A stretch of DNA of 24,152 nucleotides from a virus. The stretch covers positions 1 through 24,152 of IMG/VR virus record IMGVR_UViG_3300019886_000024; one strand, 5' to 3'. The position numbers and the translations under genes were made by a program. The notes beneath the pieces are model-generated. The model was not told where the DNA came from. It ran no database searches and was given only the letters and a program-made list of their open reading frames with translations. Below are positions 5,855 through 11,716 of this stretch, in pieces (position 1 is the stretch's first letter; each line of letters opens with the position of its first letter).

Positions 5855-7273
5855 TCAGTCGATGGAGTCAGATTCTATTTCCGTGAGACGGTCGCTTGAC
5901 CGAGTGGAGATGACGTAGTCCAGATTCTTGTTCTGCGCCGTCGGCTCCTTCCGCGTCAACCAAGGATCGAGGTGGATGACGTTGGGCCATTCCAGGCCCT
6001 TGGCCTTGTGTCCCGTAGTGAGAAGAATGGTTCCCTGCTGCTTGAAAATATGCTCAGCGTAAGCCATTGCGGCCCGGAGATCTTTCCCTTGCCTCGCAAA
6101 CACCCGCATGCAAGCAGCCATATCCGAAGCGGTGCGGGATTCCTTCTCAAGCTTATCCGCCTCCCACTCAGCGATGCTGTCCATCACCCCTTGGCGGCCC
6201 AAGGTCTCTGGCCCGAGCTTCTTCATGATCCCTATCAAACGAGGGCCAATATCAGAGCCAGCAATGCTAACACTCCTGCCAGCCGCCAATAGCCGAAATG
6301 CAAAGCCCAGAAGAGGGGCATTATTGCGACAAATGACAGTAGTATCGTTATCAATGTCATCAATACATAGGCGGGAGGGACGCTCAACTTGACCTCCTTC
6401 GGTGTACCATTTGAAATGTGGGACGTGCCAGTGGACGTTCTTGACGATAGCCTCAGGACAGCGGAAGCTGATACTCAGAGGCAATTCTTGGCACTTGTAT
6501 GCCTCCGTGGCTTCTTCAATCCCCCCTGCCTTGGCTCCACGGAAACCGTAGATGTTCTGCCAAGGGTCTCCAACCCCAATAAGCCTGCCTCGAACAAGCT
6601 TCTTAAGTAAGGCGTGATTGACTGGTGACAGGTCTTGGTATTCGTCAACGAGAACAAGTGGAAACTGAGGGTATGCACCTCCGAACAGCGCGGGCATGTA
6701 AATCTGATCGTTGTAGTCAATGAGCCCTTCGTAGGCGAGCTTGATTGAACGTGTGAGCACAGTGTCGATGAGATCGGCGGTGAGTTCATCCGGGAGTTCC
6801 TCAAGGGAGTGGTGGAAGGAGGTGCGATTTATGAGTCGCTTGGCGTTGGGGTAGATTTCCCCTGGGATGTATCCGAGGGCTTTAGCGAGGCCTACGCCTG
6901 AGAGGACTTCGTGGTACACTCCCCAAAGAGTGTCTCGGTAGTCTCGTGGAGCATTGTCGATGATGTCCCGCATGATGGCGTTGCATTTCTTAGCATCAAG
7001 CGAGAGCTTTCGCCCTGTCGACCAGATGCGGTGGCCCATGCCGTTGAAGGTCCGTACGGAAGTGGTGCCAAGCATACGCTTCGTGGCATCATCAGCGTTC
7101 TTTCGGTTAAAGACCAAGTACAGAATTGGGCCTCGTGGCACGGCGCGTTCGAGCAACTCTAGAGTGGATGTCTTCCCTGTTCCGGCTAGGGCCGAGATCA
7201 TAAGATTCTGCTTCGTGGCCTTGCCTGCGGCGACAATGGCGGCTTGTTCGTCAGTAGGGGTGTGATCGGTCAT
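5855..7273 (-). CDS. UvrD/Rep-like superfamily 1 DNA helicase, 472 aa
   Basis: Helicase motifs are present in order: Q motif TDEQAAI (7-13), Walker A ALAGTGKTS (28-36), Walker B VDEYQDLSP (209-217), motif III GDPWQNIYGFRGA (235-247), motif V-like TTGHKAKGLEW (419-429) and motif VI NLDYVISTRSSDRL with Arg458. This is a 3'-5' SF1A DNA helicase. At 472 residues it is shorter than cellular UvrD (about 720) because the 1B/2B insertions are reduced, as is common in phages. The start at 7273 is preferred to 7279 because the GGAG site is 8 nt, rather than 2 nt, away. It probably unwinds DNA in replication or recombination with the nearby nuclease. Confidence 0.9.
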   Translation of the reverse strand: MTDHTPTDEQAAIVAAGKATKQNLMISALAGTGKTSTLELLERAVPRGPILYLVFNRKNADDATKRMLGTTSVRTFNGMGHRIWSTGRKLSLDAKKCNAIMRDIIDNAPRDYRDTLWGVYHEVLSGVGLAKALGYIPGEIYPNAKRLINRTSFHHSLEELPDELTADLIDTVLTRSIKLAYEGLIDYNDQIYMPALFGGAYPQFPLVLVDEYQDLSPVNHALLKKLVRGRLIGVGDPWQNIYGFRGAKAGGIEEATEAYKCQELPLSISFRCPEAIVKNVHWHVPHFKWYTEGGQVERPSRLCIDDIDNDTTVICRNNAPLLGFAFRLLAAGRSVSIAGSDIGPRLIGIMKKLGPETLGRQGVMDSIAEWEADKLEKESRTASDMAACMRVFARQGKDLRAAMAYAEHIFKQQGTILLTTGHKAKGLEWPNVIHLDPWLTRKEPTAQNKNLDYVISTRSSDRLTEIESDSID

Positions 7274-7289
7274 TGGCATGGCTCCGGTT

Positions 7290-7523
7290 TCAACTTAAAA
7301 GCTTCCCCATAGCAAGATCAGTGACCTTGGTCCGGGTGCGGTAGAATAGCTCAGCGACAGCCAACCATCCCATCGCCAAGACCCGGTCCTTATCCGTGTC
7401 CTCGGTTTGATGCAGGTGGGCTATCACCGAGGCGCAGTCCCGAGCTTCATCGAGATGATGGAGGAGTTTCAAGTACGTGTCGGAACGGGAGACGACTCCG
7501 CCTTTGGTAGCAAAGTTGGTCAT
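7290..7523 (-). CDS. Small helical hypothetical protein, 77 aa
   Basis: The ATG at 7523 overlaps the upstream stop (ATGA) with an AAGGA site 6 nt before it. The sequence is mainly helical: SDTYLKLLHHLDEARDCASV, then DKDRVLAMGWLAVAELFYRT and KVTDLAMGKLLS. Two amphipathic helices suggest a helical bundle or dimer. No family is recognised. It is followed 16 nt later by the helicase start and could be a partner of it. Confidence 0.6.
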   Translation of the reverse strand: MTNFATKGGVVSRSDTYLKLLHHLDEARDCASVIAHLHQTEDTDKDRVLAMGWLAVAELFYRTRTKVTDLAMGKLLS

Positions 7524-8374
7524 TTGGTTTCCTTCTGTGGATGTTGCAAGGATTGTGCTGTCATCAACTCGTCAGCGAACCTCTTAGATTCGGTCGTGAC
7601 GCTCAGATAGCTTGCGCAGGCTTCCTTTGCGGCGTCCCAGCCCGCTGCAAACCCAAGATCATGAAGCTCATCACAGTGAGCCAAGATCGTTGGATCTGCA
7701 GCGGGCTGTTCCGGGGGTAATGCGGAGGCAACGATTCGCATAAGCTCGGAATATTCAGCTTGACGTGTCGCCTCATGACTTCGATCAAAATCGAGACAGT
7801 CAAACCATTCTGTCAGTTGTTCCACCAGACGCTCCCGCGATGCGGAGGCAGGCTGGACACGGAGCGCGGAAACAACGAGTGATTTTTCTGTCTGGCTTAA
7901 AAGCCTCCCATTCTCGATACGAAGGTGACCAGCGATTGCGATTTCGCTCGCCAGAGACTGCCGCAATGGGGAGGCCGCCTGAGCGCGAAGCAACCCAACA
8001 ATAAAATCACGTTCTGCTAAAGTCAGGGACGGACCACCGATCTTGTCATCGTCACCAAACATGTCTGGACGATAGTGAACTGCCTCAAATCTATCAGCCA
8101 GTGCTTTCCGCTCCCCACCAACCGCAGGCTGGGAGGCCGGTTGGGTGGCGAGAGCGTCCTTGCATTTCTGCTGAGCCGCACACATAGCTATGATGTTGGT
8201 CTTTGAGTTGTCGCCCATCCAATATTTATCAAGCAGCCCATTTAACTCGATCGTTGCTTCAGCCAGCCCACCAACCGCAGGCGTGGCAGCTTTATTTTCA
8301 AGAATCCTCCCAATGCCGTTGCACTTTGGACAACAAACAAGGGTATCTTTGATCTCCACGCGGTTTTCAGTCAT
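7520..8374 (-). CDS. Hypothetical phage protein with N-terminal Cys-rich motif, 284 aa
   Basis: The preferred start is the ATG at 8374 (MTENRVEIKD), which overlaps the upstream stop as ATGA and has a GGAGG site; an earlier in-frame ATG at 8413 lacks these. Residues 13-24 (VCCPKCNGIGRI) look like half of a zinc ribbon or DnaJ-like CxxCxGxG unit. The rest alternates helical blocks with Ala/Pro-rich linkers containing repeated PAVGG, QAAS and QPAS strings, giving a modular bead-like layout. The C-terminal block is HCDELHDLGFAAGWDAAKE. The pattern is reminiscent of Ea22/Ead-type phage proteins, but that is weak. Function unknown. Confidence 0.65.
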   Translation of the reverse strand: MTENRVEIKDTLVCCPKCNGIGRILENKAATPAVGGLAEATIELNGLLDKYWMGDNSKTNIIAMCAAQQKCKDALATQPASQPAVGGERKALADRFEAVHYRPDMFGDDDKIGGPSLTLAERDFIVGLLRAQAASPLRQSLASEIAIAGHLRIENGRLLSQTEKSLVVSALRVQPASASRERLVEQLTEWFDCLDFDRSHEATRQAEYSELMRIVASALPPEQPAADPTILAHCDELHDLGFAAGWDAAKEACASYLSVTTESKRFADELMTAQSLQHPQKETK

Positions 8375-8601
8375 CTCTTCCTCCTCATATTGTAAGTGGG
8401 ATCGTTGCGCCAATCATACACTTCACACCGAATGGCTTCCCTTGCCCTCAAATGCTCTTCCTCAGGGCTTATCAAAAGGTCCTTTCTGTCGACGATTTTG
8501 TTGGTCCAATTGTCGATCAGGACTTGTGTCCTCCACACCGGCATCTCTGGGTCCCTCCAATCGAGGGCTTTGGGATTGGATAGAATACGTCGGCGTGTCA
8601 T
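8371..8601 (-). CDS. Hypothetical basic protein, 76 aa
   Basis: Opens with MTRRRILSNPKALDWRDPEM and continues with NWTNKIVDRKDLLISPEEEH and a basic end (YNMRRKR), whose last codons give the ribosome site of the next gene. The amino-acid mix is normal for a phage protein. Its first 140 nt overlap, in another frame, the tail of the gene listed at 8462-8818. Either both frames are used or the upstream gene once ended near 8600. No family is recognised. Confidence 0.55.
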   Translation of the reverse strand: MTRRRILSNPKALDWRDPEMPVWRTQVLIDNWTNKIVDRKDLLISPEEEHLRAREAIRCEVYDWRNDPTYNMRRKR

Positions 8602-8818
8602 TGAGGTAAGCCTTTCTGATCTCTGGGATCATAAGGGTGCGAATGCGATCGCTTTCGTCTTGCATCCTTCGCATGGTCCCTTCGAGCAATTCGCGAAAGA
8701 TAGGCTGCATTCCGTTCCAGCTGTTGCATTGGCTCATACGGAAGATTAGCTGATCCTGCTGGCGCAGCAGGGCGACAAGGCGTAGGACTTCGTTTGAAGA
8801 GGGATCAAGTTCGTTCAT
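8462..8818 (-). CDS. Hypothetical protein with helical N-terminus, 118 aa
   Basis: The ATG at 8818 overlaps the upstream stop (ATGA) with a GAGG site just before it. The first ~75 residues look like a real helical protein (SSNEVLRLVALLRQQDQLIF, then QPIFRELLEGTMRRMQDESD and IRTLMIPEIRKAYLN). The last ~43 residues (from DTPTYSIQSQSP to RRQKGPFDKP) are low-complexity and lie over the 8371-8601 gene in another frame. The tail may be an accidental extension after loss of a stop. Function unknown. Confidence 0.55.
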   Translation of the reverse strand: MNELDPSSNEVLRLVALLRQQDQLIFRMSQCNSWNGMQPIFRELLEGTMRRMQDESDRIRTLMIPEIRKAYLNDTPTYSIQSQSPRLEGPRDAGVEDTSPDRQLDQQNRRQKGPFDKP

Positions 8819-9159
8819 AACCGCCTCGCTATATGCGCCTTAGGCGCAGGTTTGAAAAGGGAAGTGATGTCTAGCTTCGGGGCGGCTTTGGTGCGGTAGT
8901 GGTCGGGCCAGCCGGAGGGCACCTCGCCAATAGCGTGAATCTCACCATTGGTTAATTCCCCAAGTTCACTGGTCCAGTATGGATAGGCCCGGTGTCCGGA
9001 GGTAGGGATGATCCACCAATATCCAAGGCTGTCGCATTCAAGACATCCCTCTCGGGAATAGTAGTCACTCGTGACACAGCAGGGACAGTCCATCTGTAAG
9101 GCCACATCGAAAGCGGCCTCGCCCCGCACGGAGTGGGCTATGAGATACAGCTTACTCAT
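8815..9159 (-). CDS. Conserved phage protein with two CxxC pairs (zinc-binding-like), 114 aa
   Basis: The start at 9159 (MSKLYLIAHSVRGEAAFDVA) is preferred, with GGGGGT 7 nt ahead; the in-frame ATG at 9204 lacks a site. The N-terminus has the look of a small conserved phage protein. A DCPCC pair (CxxC) and, 14 residues later, CLEC make a probable zinc site, followed by aromatic YWWIIPTSGHRAYPYW. The C-terminus is AHIARRL, encoded by the ribosome site of the next gene. Function unknown; a nucleic-acid or protein adaptor is possible. Confidence 0.7.
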   Translation of the reverse strand: MSKLYLIAHSVRGEAAFDVALQMDCPCCVTSDYYSREGCLECDSLGYWWIIPTSGHRAYPYWTSELGELTNGEIHAIGEVPSGWPDHYRTKAAPKLDITSLFKPAPKAHIARRL

Positions 9160-9205
9160 ATCAGGCACCCCCGCTTGACCCTGTACGCCTCGGTCATTTT
9201 GCATC

Positions 9206-9493
9206 TCAATTCGGCACTATCTGGAACAGGTTTTGACGCGATTCCGGATGCTGGCGTTTAAACTCTTGGACCATGCGATCGAATTCATCGGCTGTCTGAT
9301 CTTCGGTGCACGTCACTTTGCCCGTGACCGTCGATGACGAGCACGCCAGCCACGGCGCGTCGACGGGATGATGAATGCCGGGCTTGAGCGTCACCTCGGG
9401 CTCTAACGACGGCGACGAGCACCAAGCTCCCACGCCGACCAGCACGGCGCAGGCCAGCATCCAGAGCAGCGCGCGCTTTTGGTCGGGCTTCAT
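9206..9493 (-). CDS. Small membrane-anchored protein, 95 aa, higher-GC gene
   Basis: The ATG at 9493 overlaps the upstream stop (ATGA). The protein has a basic start (MKPDQKRALL), one hydrophobic segment, WMLACAVLVGVGAW (about residues 11-24), and a polar C-terminal part with two Cys (LACSSSTVTGKVTC) that could be oxidised outside the membrane. The residue before the first Cys is Trp, so it is not a lipobox. The gene is clearly more GC-rich than its neighbours, with CGAC/GCGC-rich codons, which suggests later acquisition. A role at the host membrane, such as exclusion or lysis timing, is only inferred. Confidence 0.65.
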   Translation of the reverse strand: MKPDQKRALLWMLACAVLVGVGAWCSSPSLEPEVTLKPGIHHPVDAPWLACSSSTVTGKVTCTEDQTADEFDRMVQEFKRQHPESRQNLFQIVPN

Positions 9494-9741
9494 GCGCTCC
9501 ATCCCCGTTTGATTTTGTTCGCCTCAAGATTAAGCAGGAAGTTCTCGTTGTAATCCTTCAACATCTCCTTAGGGTCAAACCCCGGCTCTTTGTTGTTCAA
9601 CCACGTTGTAAGATGGAGCATAGAGATGAGGGTGATAGCTTCAAAGGGGGTGTCGGTGAGGCCTACGATGGTCCCGTAGAGGCCTTGAGCCATAGCTTTC
9701 AGCTCATCAACGCGTTCCTTATCAATCGCTGGCTGCGTCAT
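9490..9741 (-). CDS. Hypothetical protein, 83 aa
   Basis: The ATG at 9741 overlaps the upstream stop (ATGA), with GGAG 7 nt ahead. The protein is helical: DKERVDELKAMAQGLYGTI, then a hydrophobic stretch (FEAITLISMLHLTTWL) and DPKEMLKDYNENFLLNLEAN with a basic end. The hydrophobic patch is too broken for a firm membrane call. No family is recognised. Confidence 0.65.
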   Translation of the reverse strand: MTQPAIDKERVDELKAMAQGLYGTIVGLTDTPFEAITLISMLHLTTWLNNKEPGFDPKEMLKDYNENFLLNLEANKIKRGWSA

Positions 9742-10040
9742 GATATAACTCCAAGCTTCTTCAACGCGTCCCTCGCTGCGTCCCGGTCGTTCTGTGTGAG
9801 CCCGTTCTTTACCAACTCCTTCGAAGGTGGCAGCGCCATGCGGACGTAGGGCTGGCCGCTTTGCTCCTGATGCATAGCGCCCATGTGGTGCAGGGCTGCA
9901 CTGAGCCCTCCCTCGCTTCGTGGGAACGCGGCGACATAGGGGCCATTCACCGAAGGGAGCTGTGCATAGACGTTGCGCTCATCTGCCCACATCAAGCAGG
10001 CGTAAGCAGGCGCGGCGGATTTGGCTGCGAAGGCGCTCAT
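9738..10040 (-). CDS. Hypothetical protein, 100 aa
   Basis: Starts at the ATG at 10040, overlapping the preceding stop (ATGA), with AAAGGG 8 nt upstream. It is Ala- and Met-rich: MSAFAAKSAAPAYACLMWAD, then NGPYVAAFPRSEGGLSAALH and a C-terminal NDRDAARDALKKLGVIS helix. It appears to be a small alpha/beta domain. No family or function is recognised. Confidence 0.65.
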   Translation of the reverse strand: MSAFAAKSAAPAYACLMWADERNVYAQLPSVNGPYVAAFPRSEGGLSAALHHMGAMHQEQSGQPYVRMALPPSKELVKNGLTQNDRDAARDALKKLGVIS

Positions 10041-10210
10041 TTCATGATCCCTTTCCTTCTAAGGTCTTGACGAAGCTCAAAAGCAGCCGTGGCGACGCGT
10101 GGGTAGACCTTAAGCATATGATCTGCCAAGGCCAGAATGGGCTCAGTGACCGCTTCGGGCTTTAACCCTGCGAGGGTGATGACTTCAAGGATGTCTTTAT
10201 CAATCATCAT
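10037..10210 (-). CDS. Small hypothetical protein, 57 aa
   Basis: A long reading frame reaches 10306, but the real start is most likely one of two adjacent ATGs at 10210/10207, which overlap the stop of the DnaJ-like zinc protein (ATGA or TGATG). The product reads MIDKDILEVITLAGLKPEAV, then EPILALADHMLKVYPRVATA and a basic end (QDLRRKGIMK). The ribosome site is weak, so it is probably translated by coupling. Function unknown. Confidence 0.6.
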   Translation of the reverse strand: MMIDKDILEVITLAGLKPEAVTEPILALADHMLKVYPRVATAAFELRQDLRRKGIMK

Positions 10211-10404
10211 GGCTCTAGCCCACGGCCGCCGCAGCGACGACACAAGTGGAGGCCTTCCGTGCCACAGCCACCGCATAGGCAGCAAGGTAAGTGGGGTGAG
10301 GACCAACCCGGCAGTTTCACCTTAACTTCCGGCTCCTTCCGGGGAAGCAAATCCCCCTTCATCCGCGAATGGATGTCTTTGAAGTCGTAGACTAAGGAAG
10401 TCAT
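10207..10404 (-). CDS. Zinc-finger protein with DnaJ-like Cys motifs, 65 aa
   Basis: The ATG at 10404 overlaps the upstream stop (TGATG) and has a textbook AGGAGG site. The C-terminal third holds two CxxCGG units (CCLCGGCGTEG and CRRCGGRG), the CxxCxGxG pattern of the DnaJ cysteine-rich domain, probably binding one zinc ion. The N-terminus (TSLVYDFKDIHSRMKGDLLP) is a short alpha/beta lead. A chaperone or transcription-adaptor function cannot be inferred from this alone. Confidence 0.7.
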   Translation of the reverse strand: MTSLVYDFKDIHSRMKGDLLPRKEPEVKVKLPGWSSPHLPCCLCGGCGTEGLHLCRRCGGRGLEP

Positions 10405-10820
10405 CAAAGCCTCCTTTTGATATGCGTGGGCGAAGGTGGCATTCTAGGCTCGCCAACAGCATCAGCTATCGTGTTGTAAAGCAACTCTGGGTCGCCTAAG
10501 GTGATCATGGTCACGCCTTCGGGAGGATTGTGAAAGCCCATAAGAGTCTTCTCTTCCTGAAGCCCTGAGAGTTGCACGAATTCCGGTCCCATCTGCACCC
10601 ATCCACCCCGATCGAAATCAAACATCCACTCGTCTCCGATATGGCTTCGGGCGATGAACTTCGGCAACATCTGCCGGTGCCTGCACGTAGGCCGCACGCC
10701 TGCGGGGCATTCACACTCTTCAAGCGAAAGCAGGTATGACCCTTGAGGGTTCATGTCATCGTCAAACTTAGTGATCCGGTATTGATCGCCGTCATGGCGG
10801 CAGTTGTAGAGAATGGTCAT
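10404..10820 (-). CDS. SWIM-like zinc-motif protein, 138 aa
   Basis: The ATG at 10820 overlaps the stop of the 47-aa zinc ribbon (ATGA). Residues 37-48 read CECPAGVRPTCRH, a CxC-x7-CxH arrangement close to the SWIM zinc finger (CxCx(n)CxH), which in other proteins binds DNA or protein partners. Around it are an N-terminal strand set (TILYNCRHDGDQYRITKFDD) and a later GDEWMFDFDRGGWVQMG. The C-terminal tail is Pro-rich and ends THIKRRL, whose Arg codons form the next ribosome site. It is probably an early regulatory protein; the target is unknown. Confidence 0.7.
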   Translation of the reverse strand: MTILYNCRHDGDQYRITKFDDDMNPQGSYLLSLEECECPAGVRPTCRHRQMLPKFIARSHIGDEWMFDFDRGGWVQMGPEFVQLSGLQEEKTLMGFHNPPEGVTMITLGDPELLYNTIADAVGEPRMPPSPTHIKRRL

Positions 10821-10960
10821 GCCCAGAACCTTTCCTCTTCTTCGCGGACGCAGGTGGTCTTTTCAGGGTCAATCACCTGACCACAGTTGGGACAAATGTA
10901 GATAACGAAGGGCTCATCTCCGATGGTCTCACAAGGCGTAGCACATTCAGTGCAGGTCAT
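10817..10960 (-). CDS. Mini zinc-ribbon protein, 47 aa
   Basis: A 47-codon frame exactly fills the gap between the exported protein gene and the SWIM-like gene, with ATGA overlaps at both ends and a GAGG site 4 nt ahead. The sequence has CTECATPC near the N-terminus and CPNCGQV at residues 23-29: two CxxC knuckles of a zinc ribbon. The C-terminus is acidic, then hydrophobic (REEEERFWA). This is a recognisable architecture of small phage zinc ribbons; the role is unknown. Confidence 0.7.
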   Translation of the reverse strand: MTCTECATPCETIGDEPFVIYICPNCGQVIDPEKTTCVREEEERFWA

Positions 10961-11244
10961 TGTTCCTCTCCTTCATACAAGTCGTATCGATCAGGGAAGG
11001 GTGGCATCTGTGGGCGTCGAGGACCACAATCGCCATAACGAATACAGGGCGGGATATCATACCCACGCCGTGGTGGAGGCAACCTACGTGAGCGTTCCTC
11101 CGGTCCCCAGTCACGCGGGTCGGGGTAGCGGATAGGTGGCCCATACTGCGCCTCAGTTGGCTTACCTGTGAAGGCAGGGGCGTGGTGCGTGGCTAGGGCT
11201 AGCGCAAGCGCGACAGTAGCAGGGATAAGGGCGAAGCGAATCAT
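10957..11244 (-). CDS. Exported Pro/Arg-rich protein with signal peptide, 95 aa
   Basis: The start at 11244 is fixed by an ATGA overlap with the 27-aa gene upstream. Residues 1-24 (MIRFALIPATVALALALATH) are a typical Sec signal peptide with probable cleavage after an Ala near residue 25-27. The mature part is Pro/Arg/Tyr/Asp-rich (PPIRYPDPRDWGPEE, RLPPPRRGYDIPP, PFPDRYDLYEGEE), with two Cys 7 residues apart. This resembles small exported or periplasmic polyproline proteins, such as Rz1-like spanin parts, but no lipobox is seen. It is the second gene after the 11.4-kb promoter. Confidence 0.65.
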   Translation of the reverse strand: MIRFALIPATVALALALATHHAPAFTGKPTEAQYGPPIRYPDPRDWGPEERSRRLPPPRRGYDIPPCIRYGDCGPRRPQMPPFPDRYDLYEGEEQ

Positions 11245-11324
11245 GTGAGCACCCATGCGCAAAAGCTAACCCCTGCAAAGGAGCCGAGGAGGGAACCAAC
11301 GAACGCGGCGAGGATTAAGGGCAT
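11241..11324 (-). CDS. 27-aa hydrophobic mini-protein
   Basis: An ATG at 11324 opens a 27-codon frame ending in an ATGA overlap with the signal-peptide gene. The product (MPLILAAFVGSLLGSFAGVS, then FCAWVLT) is a single transmembrane helix with almost no soluble part. The GGAG site is 9 nt upstream and follows the strong promoter at 11.4 kb, so it is the first gene of this transcript. It could be a leader peptide for coupling or a small membrane protein; there is no family match. Confidence 0.55.
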   Translation of the reverse strand: MPLILAAFVGSLLGSFAGVSFCAWVLT

Positions 11325-11341
11325 TTAGGTAATCTCCAAGA

Positions 11342-11358
11342 GGGGCACATTCTGCCCC
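11342..11358 (-). other. Stem-loop in the 5' leader
   Basis: A 6-bp perfect inverted repeat (GGGGCA with TGCCCC, 5-nt loop) lies in the leader between the promoter and the GGAG ribosome site of the 27-aa gene. It may protect the 5' end or modulate initiation. Confidence 0.4.
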
Positions 11359-11399
11359 ATTGTACTCACTAGTATACCACGTTTTCGACACGAAGTCAA
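11358..11399 (-). promoter_or_regulatory. Strong sigma-70 promoter, leftward
   Basis: On the minus strand, -35 TTGACT (11394-11399) is followed by a 17-bp spacer and -10 TATACT (11371-11376). Three bases further is GAGTACAATG (11358-11367), which also follows the -10 box of the 15.75-kb promoter. It drives the 27-aa gene and the genes to its left. A 7-bp inverted repeat, GGAGCTT/AAGCTCC, sits just upstream of the -35 box. Confidence 0.8.
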
Positions 11400-11444
11400 G
11401 GAGCTTGATTGCTTTGCAAGCTCCCTGATATCTCTGATAGGAAG

Positions 11445-11654
11445 TTAAGCTTTAGCTTCCCAATAGACCTTCGGGTTGATCACATATTCGCTTGGGGAGT
11501 ATTTGCCGAGTTGGCCTTCATACTCAATGCCGTAGGACTGTCCGCTGCCAAAGGCGTTGGTGTATTCCACAATGCGCAGCACACGGGGATCATCTGCGTA
11601 GTAGCCATCCTGTGCAGCGAGCTTGTCAGCGAGTTCTTTGCTTACCGTAGCCAT
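11445..11654 (-). CDS. Conserved small phage protein, 69 aa
   Basis: Starts at 11654 with an AAAGGA site. The sequence (MATVSKELADKLAAQDGYYA, then DDPRVLRIVEYTNAFGSGQS and SPSEYVINPKVYWEAKA) looks like a widespread small phage protein with a DDPRVxxIVEYTNxFG core and a terminal SEYVxNPxxYW motif; I recognise the type but know no function. It is separated from the coiled-coil gene upstream by a terminator, yet it has no clear promoter of its own, so it probably depends on read-through. Confidence 0.75.
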   Translation of the reverse strand: MATVSKELADKLAAQDGYYADDPRVLRIVEYTNAFGSGQSYGIEYEGQLGKYSPSEYVINPKVYWEAKA

Positions 11655-11673
11655 GTTCTATTCCTTTCGAGGC

Positions 11674-11707
11674 CAAAGAAAAGGCCCGGCTTGTCCACCG
11701 GGCCTTA
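11674..11707 (-). terminator. Rho-independent terminator, minus strand
   Basis: A perfect AAGGCCCGG/CCGGGCCTT inverted repeat (11682-11707, 8-nt loop) is followed on the minus strand by TTTTCTTT. This is a classic intrinsic terminator, placed 10 nt after the stop of the coiled-coil gene. It divides the leftward operon into two main transcripts or attenuates read-through into the next small gene. Confidence 0.85.
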
Positions 11708-11716
11708 GGTAGGGAG

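Noticed and set aside
9206-9493. Lipoprotein (Rz1-like) call for the membrane protein
   Set aside because: Trp precedes the candidate Cys, so the lipobox rule fails.
2363-10820. A shared protein-level C-terminal targeting tag (RRL) in several proteins
   Set aside because: The Arg codons coincide with Shine-Dalgarno sites of overlapping downstream genes, a simpler explanation.
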